Source: Anodontia alba
Lineage: Eukaryota > Mollusca > Bivalvia > Lucinida > Lucinidae
Direction: 5' to 3'
Length of the DNA: 64,000 bases
NCBI GenBank assembly: GCA_964016985.1
Contig: OZ024823.1
Coordinates: forward strand, 127,042,924 to 127,106,923
Shown in pieces: positions 43,920 to 55,013 of the stretch. The notes below the pieces were generated by a model. The model did no database searches. It was not told the origin of the DNA and was given only the letters and a program-made list of their open reading frames with translations. The translations under genes were made by a program, and so were the position numbers. The first letter of the stretch is position 1. Every line of letters begins with the position of its first letter.

Positions 43920-44934
43920 GACAAGATGTCTCACTGAAACAGGATACCAATGCATTAGGGTGGCAAGGACTGGAACCAGCAAAAGGGCCGTATATGATAA
44001 AAAAAAAGCTTCGCTCTGATTGGACAGTGATAGTTGAGACTGTTTGAATTTATGTCGGTTTACACAAAAATATATTTCATTTAAATGCAGACCAAATTTA
44101 AAATTTGGCAATGGTATTTTTAGTGTGCTAGCCTTGAAAATATCAGACCTGGTAAAGTTCTCTGTATCTTTTGCTTACTTTTTCATCAAAATGAGTGTAC
44201 TTGTGTTCAAGGGCAGAAAAGTGGCAAAACATGCATATAGACTCTTCCTTGTTTGTGATGTATTTTGTCAGTCTAAGGCTAACCTTTAATTTGAGACCAA
44301 ATGTGAAAGTCAAGGAATATTGTAAGCCTTCCTTAAAATCTCGGCCTGGTAAAATAGAACTAAATCAGAATTTAGCCAAATTGCTATAATGGAAGCATGT
44401 GGAAAAGTAATTATGCTCCTGGTCCCTTTACCAGACCCGGGACATATTCTACCTGACCAGTCGTATCGCTGAGCCAAAGACAGAGTATCTCTAGATTTTA
44501 CGGGGTGTTGCATCCATAACCCTCTGATACTGAATAATATACAAACAGGGGCAGCTAGCAATTGATTCCTCCGCAGAACTGGCTGAAAACCAATGACAGC
44601 CAAGTCACCTGAAAAGGTAATACAAATATTTTACACTACTGATTTGAACTGCGAATCTTGAAGGAGCTAAGGTATCCACATGGACGTGGTTAAGAACGTT
44701 CTTCGGAGGACTCAGATGCCTCAGCGGTCTAGTAAAGAAACGTTTGGTGAAACAATATTCAAAGGGAGCCAATACTTGGATTTTCATTAGTATAGGTTCC
44801 TTAAGTTGTTCCCCTTAAAAGCCTATGCACAGCTGATAGTGGAGTGATAATCGGAATAAATCTAAGAGAGATAAAACCAGCATTTCCATTAATATAGATT
44901 TCTTCAGTTGTTTCCCTTTAAAAATTGTCTTATT
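43920..44934. other. Unassigned intron sequence
   Basis: No repeat family recognised. The open frame at 44044-44286 has no family resemblance or splice support. Confidence 0.45.
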
Positions 44935-45145
44935 TTCTAGTTATTTGGACAGACAGTCCTGAGCAAATAGTGCAGACCCAGATCAGACCCAGCAAGAGGC
45001 GGCACCGTCTAACCAGGGTCTATACTGTGTGTCATCATCTAGTAATATGTTGTACACACCAACACGCATAAAAACGGATGTGTTCATATTTTAAGACAAG
45101 TATGGTAAAGGGATAATATGTCCAAATACTTAGAGTAAGTATGGT
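44935..45145 (+). repeat. Pal-H copy, ends at kelch exon 3
   Basis: GACCCAGATCAGACCC hairpin, right flank CTTAGAGTAAGTATGGTA. Ends about 15 bp before the acceptor. Confidence 0.7.
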
Positions 45146-45160
45146 ACAATTTGATTTCAG

Positions 45161-45279
45161 GGTGTTTGATCCACTGACCCAGGAATGGACCGACCCCTGC
45201 CCTAATATAGTCTTACCACACGAAAGAGAGAAGCATCTTATGGTCCCTGTAAAGAAAGATATGATATGTATAATGTCAG
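45161..45279 (+). CDS. Kelch gene exon 3 (blades 4-5)
   Basis: The acceptor is TTTGATTTCAG/GGTG and the donor is TGTCAG/gtaatt, phase 2 in and phase 1 out, with 39 full codons and no stop. Joined to exon 2 it reads NVFWVFDPLTQEWTDP, completing blade 4. It then reads to DMICIMSG, the first strand of blade 5. It is too short to stand out as an open frame, so the call rests on phase and blade continuity. A Pal-H repeat ends just upstream. Confidence 0.9.
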
Positions 45280-45299
45280 GTAATTGTATTGGATAGATA

Positions 45300-45520
45300 G
45301 CCTACACTTTGAAGGGAGACATTTCTTTCAAAATTGATTTTGTCCCCTTTTAAAGGGGACAACTCTATAAGGAAAGAATTTGCTCCCAGAAGGAGCAAAT
45401 TCTTTCCTTACAGAGTTGACCCCTTTTCAGAAGGGGTTCGGCATGCAGTAAAGCAAGCAGGAAGTCACAGTTGTCTCTCTTGACAGAAAGGGCGAAAAAT
45501 GTTGCAAGTATGTCCATTCC
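45300..45520. repeat. Pal-N copy with perfect hairpin
   Basis: AAGGAAAGAATTTGCTCCCA and GGAGCAAATTCTTTCCTTA. Starts 20 bp after kelch exon 3. Confidence 0.85.
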
Positions 45521-46354
45521 CTTAATCATTCCAGAGAAAGGAACCACAGCAAAGAAACGGTTTTAATAGTTAGTTCAGATGTTATATTTATGTACATTGA
45601 CTGCATTCAGTGATTTCTGAGCCATGGTATCCGAGCTCTCAAAAGTTGGAAAACTTGGGCGTGGTCGAAATTGCATTGTATGTTCGCCCTTTAACAGGAA
45701 CTCCAACAAACAAAACCATCTCTCTTCCTCCATGTCTTCTTTTGTAGGAGTTAATTATGTAAGTGGCATCGAAAGTTCTATGGTATATTTCATAATATTA
45801 TTTGTTAATATTTTTAAATTATTCATTACGAATTCGATATAACAAGTAAAACCATTCAAAATTGGGAGGGAGACTATCAATTTCAGCAAATAAATAATAG
45901 CACTACCACTACTACTGACATGAAGATATAACGGATCCATTTCAGTCCATTCCGGTGATTAGACCCATTCGGTATTGATGGCGAAATCACCGAGATAATA
46001 ATTTGAATTATCGCAATAATATTTGCAGACAACTTAAAAGATTATCAAGATAATATTTTCAGGAAACGTAGGGATTTTTCTGCATAGTTTCTGAAGCTAT
46101 CGCGATAGCTATCTAGCTCATGGCTGCTGATCTCCACACGCGCAACACCGTGTTGTGAAAAGAATTTCCGGAGGTGGTTGCAGTTTTTTTGTTTTTTTTT
46201 GTTTTTTTTGTTTTTTTTTTAGCGTTGAAGGTGGGTGTCAGTTGGAATAAGGCTGACCTTTCGGGACGATCGCCGATATCCGAAATCGGTCGATATAATT
46301 CAACCTCCGGTTTAGTCTGCCATATTATCAGACCGGAATCGCAATCCTTTCGAT
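45521..46354. other. Unassigned intron sequence
   Basis: A T-rich stretch at 46180-46220, otherwise nothing. Confidence 0.5.
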
Positions 46355-46540
46355 CTTCTATTAATGGTGTGTTCAATGTACTCATTAGAATCGGCTGACC
46401 GAGGTGGTTCTAATGTGTACAACAACATACAATTCCATGACAAAATAAGAAAAAAATGCCTGAAATATCTCTCGATATTTGTTTTGAGTTATCGGAAAAT
46501 TTTCCTAGAGACTTCAAAAAGCGAGTAAATATATGTTCGC
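46355..46540 (-). mobile_element. MITE-C fragment
   Basis: Retains the variant palindrome (ACTCATTAGAATCGGCTGACC...) and the adjacent TTATCGGAAAATTTTCC block. Termini lost. Confidence 0.6.
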
Positions 46541-46625
46541 GAACAGTGCAGACCCTGATCAGACGCCGCAGAATGTGGCGTCTGATGAGGTTCTACACTG
46601 TTTGCATTAACTACAGGAATTTCTT
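46530..46625. repeat. Pal-F core
   Basis: CGAACAGTGCAGACCCTGAT and partner. Outer flanks missing. Confidence 0.7.
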
Positions 46626-47150
46626 AAGGTCACTTCTGGTACCAGTAACGATAACTCTTGCAAGACAAAACAACATTTTGCCTTATTACTTAACTATCTC
46701 TTACCCTATCCATCTGAAACTTGCACATATACATTGACTTGACACTTGAAATGCAATTATACTAAGATAAAAATGTTTATCGTTCTAACATGGGTTATTT
46801 TATTATTACTATATATGGGAAAAACTGTACTTAACGTAATAATCATGCAATATCTTAACAATCTGTTTCTAAGATAAGATGAAACTTATTATGAAACATG
46901 TACACCATAGATGGTTCTGACATATATTGTATTTATTTTTGCAGGAGTTGTTGCTCCAAAATTATTGCATTTATGTGAAAAAAAATGGGTAAAATTCATG
47001 TTTTAATTTAATGATTTTAATACTGGAGATCAGGTTACAATAAAATTTATATTGTAGTATCCATTTGATAAGTCCTCACATCTAGTAAATGATTTTACAT
47101 AAAATAGTGTGTATAGAATGAGGTATTGCCCTTGATTTAGCAATTTTAGG

Positions 47151-47358
47151 TACAGTAAAACCTGTGTAAGAGAGCCACCTTCGAGACTGACTTTAAATAG
47201 TGGTTGATGTGGAAAAAGTTGTCTGTCTTATAAAGGTACATGTCATGTAATTTTGCTAGCAAAATTACATGACATGTACCTTTATAAGACAACCATCTTT
47301 CCACATCAACCAATAAGGTCAATTTCAAAGGTGGCTGTCTTACACAGGTTTTACTGTA
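47151..47358. mobile_element. Pogo-like fold-back hairpin
   Basis: TACAGTAAAACCTGTGTAAG inverse to CTTACACAGGTTTTACTGTA. The inner 80 bp are almost perfect about ATTTTGCTAGCAAAAT. Confidence 0.92.
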
Positions 47359-47495
47359 GTACGATTATCAAATTATGCCCTTTAAACTCTTCCAGTCTTC
47401 CAAATGTGCAACGCATGCATATAATTCAGTATAAAGTTTGATTTATTAGACGAATCCTGCAATATGATGTATTTATTACAAATAAGAATTAAATA

Positions 47496-47715
47496 CATTA
47501 CGAAAACATGCCTATTCAAATATACTGAAAATTTTACCACCAGAAAATGAAAATTTTCAGGTAGAAAATTCTTATAGGCGGTTCTAACGAGTACCCACAA
47601 TCTATGATTTTGAGCAGAAATAAGAAAAAAAAATGTATACCCCTGTAAACCCCAGTTTTACTATATATGAGTGGGGTTTAAGGGGGTCAAAGTTATATAG
47701 GATGTTTTTGTGGTG
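47496..47715 (+). mobile_element. MITE-A copy 14, internal deletion
   Basis: The left palindrome arm is deleted (...ATTCTTATAGGCGGTTCTAACG), giving a 220-bp copy that cannot form the central hairpin. Confidence 0.85.
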
Positions 47716-48540
47716 TTTGGCTTTTTTAACCATTTTAATCACATTTTGTCATGCTGAGCATATGTTCCTAGAAAACAGGGGGGTGGGAAAATAATTCATA
47801 AGTATTTACTAAGACAAATCATCACTTTTGTGTGCATTATTATTCAGATTGTCTTAAAGTTTATATATCCAGAATATGACACCATGCCATTTTAAAGCAA
47901 TACTAACCTTTTGAAATTGATTGAATTTATCAAAACTGTTCACTTATTTAGAAGAATAGAATTTTACTAATTCGGGGGTAGGTTGAATTGTCAAGCATTA
48001 TCTCGTTTCACAGATGGTGAAATTTTCAGAATAATACTAAACACTAAGTAGTGATAATTATTTGAAAGTTTAATGAAAATTTATTGTTGGGAAGTATCTT
48101 TCATATTTGAATATTTAGTACTTTTTGTTAAAACTACAGTAAATTTTCACCATTTCAGTGGACACAAATGTTGTTATCAGGTATATTAAAGTTTGCTGTA
48201 CATCCTTAAGGCTTTCTTGTATTTTGCATATTCTGATGCCATTCTGTTGCAATAATTGAATGTATCTCATAGGTGTTAGTCGCTGGGTTAGAATGATTTT
48301 CTCAGTACTCCTAGGACCTAGAAAAACTTTGAAGAAAAATGCCTAAGGGGGTACATCTTTGAAGCACCAGAACTCTGATACCTGGTGGTGACTTCAGTTT
48401 TTTATTGTTTTATACTTTTACAATAAAATGGGAAAGCAAAATGCTGAATTTAAAGAAAATCTATTGTTGGGATAAAAGGTTGCACCAGGTGTCAGTAGTG
48501 ACCTTCCAAAGACCTATTGTCTCATCTTGCAGTTCAAATG
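47716..48540. other. Unassigned intron sequence
   Basis: One of the longest repeat-free stretches. No coding potential seen. Confidence 0.5.
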
Positions 48541-48800
48541 TTACCGTATTAAATCTAAAAATTCGGACACCTTAATTCCTTCCCATACTGTGTTTTTGTC
48601 CTAAAATTTGAACAAGTCCGATTTACTACATGGTGCTGTGTCTAACAATACCAGATGAGTGGCATACAGTAGGAACTGATCTGGGTCTGTTAGTCCAAAT
48701 ACAATACTTCCGCTATTAAGACAACTTTTGGGACTATCCAAAAGTGGTCTAATTAGTGGGGTGGTCCTTATATTGAATATAGAATACAGTAAATGTCCTA
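48541..48800. repeat. Pal-H half and pogo-like scrap
   Basis: TTACCGTATTAAATCTAAAA, and 48710-48790 with GCTATTAAGACAAC and AGTGGTCTAATTAGTGGGG. Confidence 0.55.
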
Positions 48801-48891
48801 AAATTTCGAACACTTTATTTCATACCTTTTGGCCAAAGTTTTGTTTTTATACAATTGTTGCTTGAAACATTTAGTGGAATGGCAAACATAT

Positions 48892-49005
48892 CATCCCCAT
48901 TCTCTTCCTGACCTGTCACTATGAGTAACCTTAGGTGACTCGAACTACCAATATCTCGAACAAATTTTCATGGTCTCAAAGGCGTTCGAGCTATTGAAGT
49001 TCGAC
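48892..49005 (+). mobile_element. MITE-C right-end fragment
   Basis: Contains TCTTCCTGACCTG, ACTCGAACTACC and GAGCTATTGAAGTTCGACTG, matching the right end of the family. Confidence 0.65.
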
Positions 49006-49024
49006 TGTATGTCATATATTGTCA

Positions 49025-49530
49025 GACCGAGGTTTTGACCAAAAATGAGCCTCTGAAAACGTACCTGCGCCGGCGAAGATTCAGATCAACCTGTGCGTTC
49101 GCGCAATATGATGAGAATCTTTACTGGGCGCAATTTGGATAGCCAAGAATGCAATGGTACTTTATGCGGACAACTATCACGAAAACATGCCTATATAATT
49201 TTGACCCCTATAAACCCCACTTTTATATAATAAAACTGGGGTTTACAGGGTATACATTATTTTTCTTATTTCTGCTCAAAACATAGATTGTGGGTACTCG
49301 TTAGAACCGCCTTGTCGAGGCGGTTCTAACGAGTACCCACAATCTATGTTTTGAGAAGAAATAAGAAAAAATATTAGCGTTTTTTAACTGAAAATTTCCC
49401 TTTTTTGGGTTGTAAAATTTTCAATATATTTGAATAGGCGTGTTTACGTAATAGAAGACTGATCAGACAGATGCGGAGGCTGATCTGAATATTCACTAAG
49501 TGCGCATGCCAAAAGGTACGTTTTCTGACG
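49025..49530. repeat. Pal-I pieces around MITE-A
   Basis: 49030-49150 and 49453-49530 share GATCAGACAGATGCGG-type arms and may be halves of one Pal-I split by the MITE-A at 49175. Confidence 0.5.
49175..49452 (-). mobile_element. MITE-A copy 15
   Basis: Full length. Ends 110 bp before the acceptor of kelch exon 4. Confidence 0.86.
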
Positions 49531-49561
49531 TTGCGGCTCATATATGGTTCTATTTGGTCAG

Positions 49562-49720
49562 GCCGAGGTTTTGACCAAGAAATATTCCAGGAGAAGGATG
49601 AACCTAACGTTTGTAGCTACAGCACAAAGTACGATGGCGAAGTCAGACGTCAACGCTGCTGGGACAACGATCATCCCCATATGTTTCACAGTAGGACGAA
49701 CTGTGGTTATGTTACCTTAG
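49562..49720 (+). CDS. Kelch gene exon 4 (blade 5-6 linker)
   Basis: The acceptor is TTTGGTCAG/GCCGAGG and the donor is CCTTAG/gtatct, phase 1 on both sides, so the 159-nt exon could be skipped without a frameshift. It supplies GRGFDQEIFQ, then NVCSYSTKYDGEVRRQRCW and HPHMFHSRTNCGYVTLG. This blade is less canonical, with Cys and Ser where VYD is usual. Without it, exon 3 (ICIMSG) and exon 5 (RYIYLFGG) would place two di-glycine strands back to back, so it is needed for a sensible propeller. Further donors in the same phase follow at 49745 and 49781. Confidence 0.8.
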   Translation, partial: AEVLTKKYSRRRMNLTFVATAQSTMAKSDVNAAGTTIIPICFTVGRTVVMLP

Positions 49721-49974
49721 GTATCTTTTACTATGTTACCTTAGGTGACTACTTCATCTCTGCTAACTACATTACATTAGGTACATTGTCGTGTGTTGAA
49801 TACAATAATTAGGTCACTGTAGGCTATATTTTGATCATCCAAGGTATTTTCGCACGTATCTGTACTCTATGACCCAGGCCCAACGAACTAATTGTTTGCA
49901 TATATATATAGTGAAGCTGTATGCCGGGTACAGCTAGAGGGTCACTGTGATCTTCTTGTTGAGTCCGATGTAGA

Positions 49975-50252
49975 CATCGCGAAAACTTGCCTATATAATT
50001 CTGACCCCCTTAAACCCCACTTTTATATAGCAAAACTGGGGTTTACAGGGGTAAACATTGTTTTTCTTATGTCTGCTTAAAACATAGATTGTGTGTACTC
50101 GTTAGAACCGCCTCGTCGAGGCGGTTCTAACGAGTACCTACAATCTATGTTTTGAGGAGAAATTTGAAAAATATCTGAATTTTTTATCTGAAAATTTTCA
50201 TTTTTTGGTAGTAAAATTTTCAGTATATTTGAATAGGCATGTTTTCGTAATG
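49975..50252 (-). mobile_element. MITE-A copy 16
   Basis: Sits in the 1042-bp intron between kelch exons 4 and 5 and takes up over a quarter of it. Confidence 0.87.
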
Positions 50253-50519
50253 TTATTAAATAAATCTATATAGGTTGCCCTTGGGAACACCGAACACATA
50301 AAAGAACAAACAATCGAGTCTCAGTTTCATTGAGACTCTTCATTTGGCAACATTTTACTTTGCAGAGCTGTGTACGCCAAATCCACAACCGGCAGAAAAA
50401 AAAAAGAAAAAAAGAAAGAAAATATGTTAAGGGAAACGTCCGTTATGCAATTAGCTCGAAAACTTTGGTACTTGCTTCATCAGATAGGCGACAATGGATT
50501 GCACTGCGTTTGCGTCACG

Positions 50520-50720
50520 TAAAGAGAAAGAGTGCCTTTAAACATGCGTAAAATGCGCAGATGCAGCTCAGCCTGCGCATGCGCAAATTATCATCCGGGC
50601 CTTTGCTCTCCATACATTTCAATAATCTGTTAGCGGACAGTGAAGGCCCTGATCAGACTTCGAGGATGCGCAGGCTGATCTGGACTTTTTCTGTCCGCTT
50701 ATACCCGAAGACACATTTTT
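50520..50720. repeat. Pal-I copy, ends before kelch exon 5
   Basis: AAATGCGCAGATGCAGC and GGCCCTGATCAGACTTCG. Ends 43 bp upstream of the exon. Confidence 0.75.
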
Positions 50721-50762
50721 GGATGGCGCTGCATACATTCTTGTTGGCGTTCTTACTTGCAG

Positions 50763-50982
50763 GTCGGTACATCTACCTTTTCGGCGGTAAGAGCTATCAG
50801 AAAGACAAGGAGATTCCGGAAGTAGATTATTATGACGTCAAGAAACGGAAGTGGCACACCGTGTTTAATCTACCATCGAAATACAGCTATGCCAACGTGG
50901 ACTGTGTCAAACTTTGTATCAGTGTTCAAAATAGAGAGTTTTCGTTTAATGACGTTCAGCTATATGATAACTGGATTCTGTG
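50763..50982 (+). CDS. Kelch gene exon 5 (blade 6)
   Basis: The acceptor is CTTACTTGCAG/GTCGG, phase 1. The exon reads RYIYLFGGKS, VDYYDVKKRKWHTVFNLPSK and SYANVDCVKLCISV, a complete sixth blade. The end is ambiguous. The last codon is TGG followed by TGA (50984-50986), which could be a stop, or TG/gtgaac could be a donor in phase 2. I prefer the donor because exons 6 and 7 downstream fit its phase exactly. A longer open frame extends left into a Pal-I repeat but that part is not coding. Confidence 0.87.
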
Positions 50983-51004
50983 GTGAACAATGACGATATA
51001 TTAC

Positions 51005-51130
51005 TTTAGCACCCATTTATGCCTAGCGTCACATTAAAGGAACATTGGCAAATAGTGTAGATCCCGATCAGACGCCACAGAACACGGCGTCTGATCAGGC
51101 TCTACACGATTTGCATACAGAAGTCTGTAT
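51005..51130. repeat. Pal-F copy
   Basis: CACCCATTTATGCCTAGCG and hairpin GACGCCACAGAACACGGCGTC. Confidence 0.75.
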
Positions 51131-51189
51131 AAAATTTGATGATGTTAAAAACTAATCAGACATCCCTTGTACGAATATTGGAATTCACA

Positions 51190-51540
51190 GGGGTAACACC
51201 AAAATCGCTACTTGTGCTGTCGACCGAGTAGGTACTGCGTAAAGTTGCTGTCGACCGAGAAATACGATTTTCGACCGAGCAGTACAGATGTCGACAGAGG
51301 AATGACCTTGTTTGAATGCACTTAGAGAGGTGAAAACGTAAGTTTTTTTACAAACGCCGTCGTTTTTTTAAAGTGATATTAGGATCGCGTTATTTGTCTG
51401 TTCACTTATACAGCCAAACAGAAGTTATTCTTTTTTCGATATCCGTACTCCTCGGTCGAAAACCGTATTTCTCGGTCGACTGCAACTTAATGCAGTACCG
51501 ACTCGGTCGACAGCACAGGCAGCAATTTTGGTCTTACCCT
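51190..51540. mobile_element. Fold-back with iterated TCGACCGAG
   Basis: Arms of about 95 bp (from GGGGTAACACCAAAATCGC and inverse) surround about 150 bp of loop. Each arm has three TCGACCGAG boxes. Single copy in the window. Confidence 0.85.
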
Positions 51541-51780
51541 CGTGGAAATGGGGCTTTCAAAAATTGAGGTAAAAGTCCACCCGGCAAAACTGGGTAAAAA
51601 ATAAACAAAGTTATACTTTCACAGTGAATTCCTTGTAAGACAATAAGAACTTTAGTATATCATACAGACACATTTGTTAAATTATATCTTTAAACGTGGA
51701 GTGATTTTACTAACAACATATATGGATAGAAAACAAAGCAAATACGAAAGGAAAGTAGCATGAAAACATTTTGTTTTGTT

Positions 51781-52063
51781 TGTGTTGAGGTTTTACGGCC
51801 CAGTCAACCCAGTGGGGTCATGTCGAGCGCGGTCAGTTTACCTAACCACACGTTTACTGGGCAGGCTTAGTCCTCTAAGCGGTTAACTAGTATTGTGCAC
51901 ATTCTTTCGCCAGAAACTGACAACTGCCCTTCTTGAATCAGCGGAAGGGAGAGAATGACCGTAGAAAATATTTCATGATCAATCTCCACGAAAGAATGTT
52001 GCCGACCTCGGCGGGGGTTGAACCCGCAACCTCCTGGTCTCCAGTCGGACGGCGCATCCAACT
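51781..52063 (-). mobile_element. SINE-1 copy, head truncated
   Basis: Runs from GTTGAGGTTTTACGGCCC to GGACGGCGCATCCAACT, missing the first bases of the tRNA head. Otherwise close to consensus. Confidence 0.88.
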
Positions 52064-52453
52064 AATTGTTTCTAGGCTATGATATATTTATTCGGAGTCG
52101 CCTAATAAGGTTTGCACTGGATAAGCATAAAGATGTTTGGAAAAAAAAAATGCCTTTTGGTGAATTTCTTGATTAATTTCAACAAAATTGTTAATTTTAC
52201 AGACATCGACATAAACCCATAAAAAAGGTGAAAAATGGCAGTGTTACCGGTTTTGGATTTTCATGATTTTGGCACAGATAAAGATGAACATATGACCTGT
52301 GTATAAAATTACATCTTGTCAAGAACTAGTAGAATATATTAAAATTTTCAAATGAATTCGGAAGTTTGTTTTGTTGTTGTTGTTGTTGTGTTTTGTTTGC
52401 CTCGGCGAGGCGCTTCTAATGAGTACCCACAACATATGCTTTTATGGAGAACT
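52064..52453. other. Unassigned, with partial shared core
   Basis: 52398-52442 holds CTCGGCGAGGCGCTTCTAAT and GAGTACCCACAACATATG, a half of the MITE-A/C palindrome. Confidence 0.5.
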
Positions 52454-52693
52454 GGGCCCAGTTGTTCAAAGCGTCGTTAGCTTAACGAGCTCTTTAAGGG
52501 TCATTTCGTTAACTGTTTTAGCAGATTCAATATACAATATTCTGATATTTTTTGCTGAAAAAATGTGAGTAGCTTTTGCACTGCAAAAGCTACTCACATT
52601 TTTTTCAGCAAAAAATTTCAGCATTTTTGCGTATCACTCAATGTAAATTTTAACGAATCGTTAACTAACGACATCGTTAGTTTTACCGGGCCC
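52454..52693 (+). mobile_element. MITE-D copy 5
   Basis: The central hairpin is perfect (TGAGTAGCTTTTGCA, then inverse). A short deletion lies in the right end (TTTTACCGGGCCC). Confidence 0.87.
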
Positions 52694-52869
52694 TGGATAA
52701 AATTATCCCTCTTAACAATTCCTCTCACATCTAAAAAGGATTTCTGAGCCTGAATTCTCAGGTAAAACGAAACCTTAGGAAATCTCATTGTAGATGACTT
52801 GGTATCTAAATAGAGGTTGTTGAGGAGAATTAATAATCTTTCGGAGGAGGTAACTCTGTCGAAAATATT

Positions 52870-53050
52870 TGAGCCGCAACGTGAGAAAACGTGCGCCCAA
52901 CGAAGACTCAGATGACCCTGCGCATCCTTGGCTAACCACAATGCACCCAATGAAGATTCTGATCAGACTGCGCGAATGCAAGGGCTGATCAGAGTCTTCC
53001 TGGTCGCACATGTCCGAATGTACGTTTCCTGACGTTGCGGCTATTTTTTA
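52870..53050. repeat. Pal-I copy
   Basis: GCGCCCAACGAAGACTCAGA and GATTCTGATCAGACTGCGCG. Confidence 0.72.
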
Positions 53051-53154
53051 CTTCCCTTTTAAAACGAAGTCTTATTTGAAAGGCGCGAATTCGCTCACAT
53101 TCAGAAGTCTGACTTGTAAAAATAGTGTAAAGCCTACCTCGTGTATTCAGCCCT

Positions 53155-53360
53155 CTTAACCCTTGTCATGCTGAATAAATTAAGATGCCACTCCCACGTC
53201 TCATTTTCAGCCAATCGGTTTACTTGATCCGGGTTATTGCTACAAGTTCAAATACTGAATGGCAAACAGTGCAGATCTATATTTAGAAGCCAGCTGATCT
53301 GGGTCTACACTGCTTGCAAAAGCAGGGCATATCCGGGTTCAGCGGGACAAGGGTTAACTA
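53155..53360. repeat. Pal-G copy, complete
   Basis: TTAACCCTTGTCATGCTGAA and GCGGGACAAGGGTTAA ends, with a GCAAACAGTGCAGATC arm. Confidence 0.82.
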
Positions 53361-53578
53361 ATTAGTTTTATCAGTCAAGAAACAACACAACAGGCACATA
53401 ACGTTGCAACAACGTTGATTCAACGTCTGCTTGATGTACTTTAAGAAAGGTAGGCGGCAATCATTTGAAAAAGCGGGTTCAATTTGCATTGTCAGTAGCA
53501 AAACAAATAGATAGACGCTTCAAGTGTGACAGCAGCATTGGTTTAACAAACAAACACATGTGAGCCTAGTATAAAAAA

Positions 53579-53773
<195 letters not shown>

Positions 53774-53936
53774 TTTTGATGCGCATGTCCAGTCCCTAAG
53801 CGATACCATATGTCTAGTTCCTTGGCTGAAGTTTCCCCTTGGCTAACCACTTGCGTGAGCGAACAGCTTAGGTTCTGGCGAGAATGGGCGGATCAGTCGA
53901 TCGATCGACAGATACATGTAGATATGAAGGCAGATG

Positions 53937-53939
<3 letters not shown>

Positions 53940-53989
<50 letters not shown>
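53940..53989. repeat. (GA)n microsatellite
   Basis: About 24 GA units. Confidence 0.97.
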
Positions 53990-53993
<4 letters not shown>

Positions 53994-54265
53994 ATAAGCA
54001 TTTGTGTGTTTGCAGATATATTGCGTACCTGTCAATAAGCTCTAACCGCGAGGAGTCTGTTGAAGTTATATCATTCATAAACAATGAAATACAAAAGAAG
54101 GAATGTCAAGAATTATTATATTCATATTTTATATTTAGTTTTAAATCGTAACTTGTACGTGTATACAGTATGTTTGTTCTGAAAGAGATGAGAATTATTA
54201 ATTACACCAGGCGAAATAGGAATTAATGATTGTATAGTACAACTGTGACTCTTTATAATGTTTTT

Positions 54266-54318
54266 CCCAGCGGGCACACGTTGAATCGACGTTGTTTCAA
54301 CGTTGTGTGCCTTCTGGG
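54266..54318. repeat. Pal-J minimal hairpin
   Basis: 53 bp: CCCAGCGGGCACACGTTGAA to GTTGTGTGCCTTCTGGG. Confidence 0.85.
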
Positions 54319-54399
54319 TTGGAATTGAATTTAAGGGACTGGATACAATTGGTAGTTTTTTGTTTTTTTTTTTGTTTTTGTTTGTTTGTTTGTTTGTTT

Positions 54400-54925
54400 G
54401 TTTTTTGCAACATTTACAAGGGTGGGAGGAGGGGGAACAGGGGTATCTTTTGTGATTTCCTGTTTGCTTTTCTACACACCATGACTTGAAAATGAAATAA
54501 TGTGCTTCCTGCGGGAGCAAATGCTTTTCTTTTAGAGTAGATCCCTTTTTCAGAAGAGCAAGAAAACATTTTTGACAGATTTGTTTCCCCTGACAGTGTA
54601 CCCATTCCATTAATAACTGTTTTTTGATGTCTTCATTGAGTTATTTGTTTCCAAAGGATCCATTCTCTATTCTCCGCACAGCTGACCTGGGTTTAACCCA
54701 TTATGCCTAGCATTCCATAAAAGGGACATTGGCAAACATTATAGAACTAGAGCAGATACCACAGAACGTGGCGTCTGATCAGGGTCTGCACTGTTTGCAT
54801 TAAATACAGGAATTTCTATAAAACGTAGTATTATAAGAAAAAAAACTAACCAGACACCCAGCTATTATTAATGATCTGTCCAAAGAGTTGAGGAAGAAGA
54901 GCCCATTCGGCATAAACGGGATTAT
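54400..54925. repeat. Pal-N copy then Pal-F copy
   Basis: 54420-54610 (GGGAGCAAATGCTTTTC, TTAGAGTAGATCCC) and 54690-54925 (ACCCATTATGCCTAGC, GGCAAACATTATAGAAC). Confidence 0.7.
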
Positions 54926-55013
54926 CTGAAACGGTATTTTATGGTAACCACAGGGCGTTTAACATCAGCTGTGGTGACTTAAATAAAAGTAGAGAAGAGA
55001 TGTGGGTGCAGTT

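Noticed and set aside
44044..44289. 81-residue open frame
   Set aside because: No domain, no splice signals, AT-biased composition.
50561..50762. Extension of kelch exon 5 leftwards from an ATG
   Set aside because: The extra 67 codons are Pal-I repeat. A good acceptor at 50762 and phase agreement with exon 4 fix the start.
54122..54610. 162-residue minus-strand open frame
   Set aside because: It runs through Pal-N, a poly-T tract and a Pal-J hairpin, so it is chance openness in repeats.
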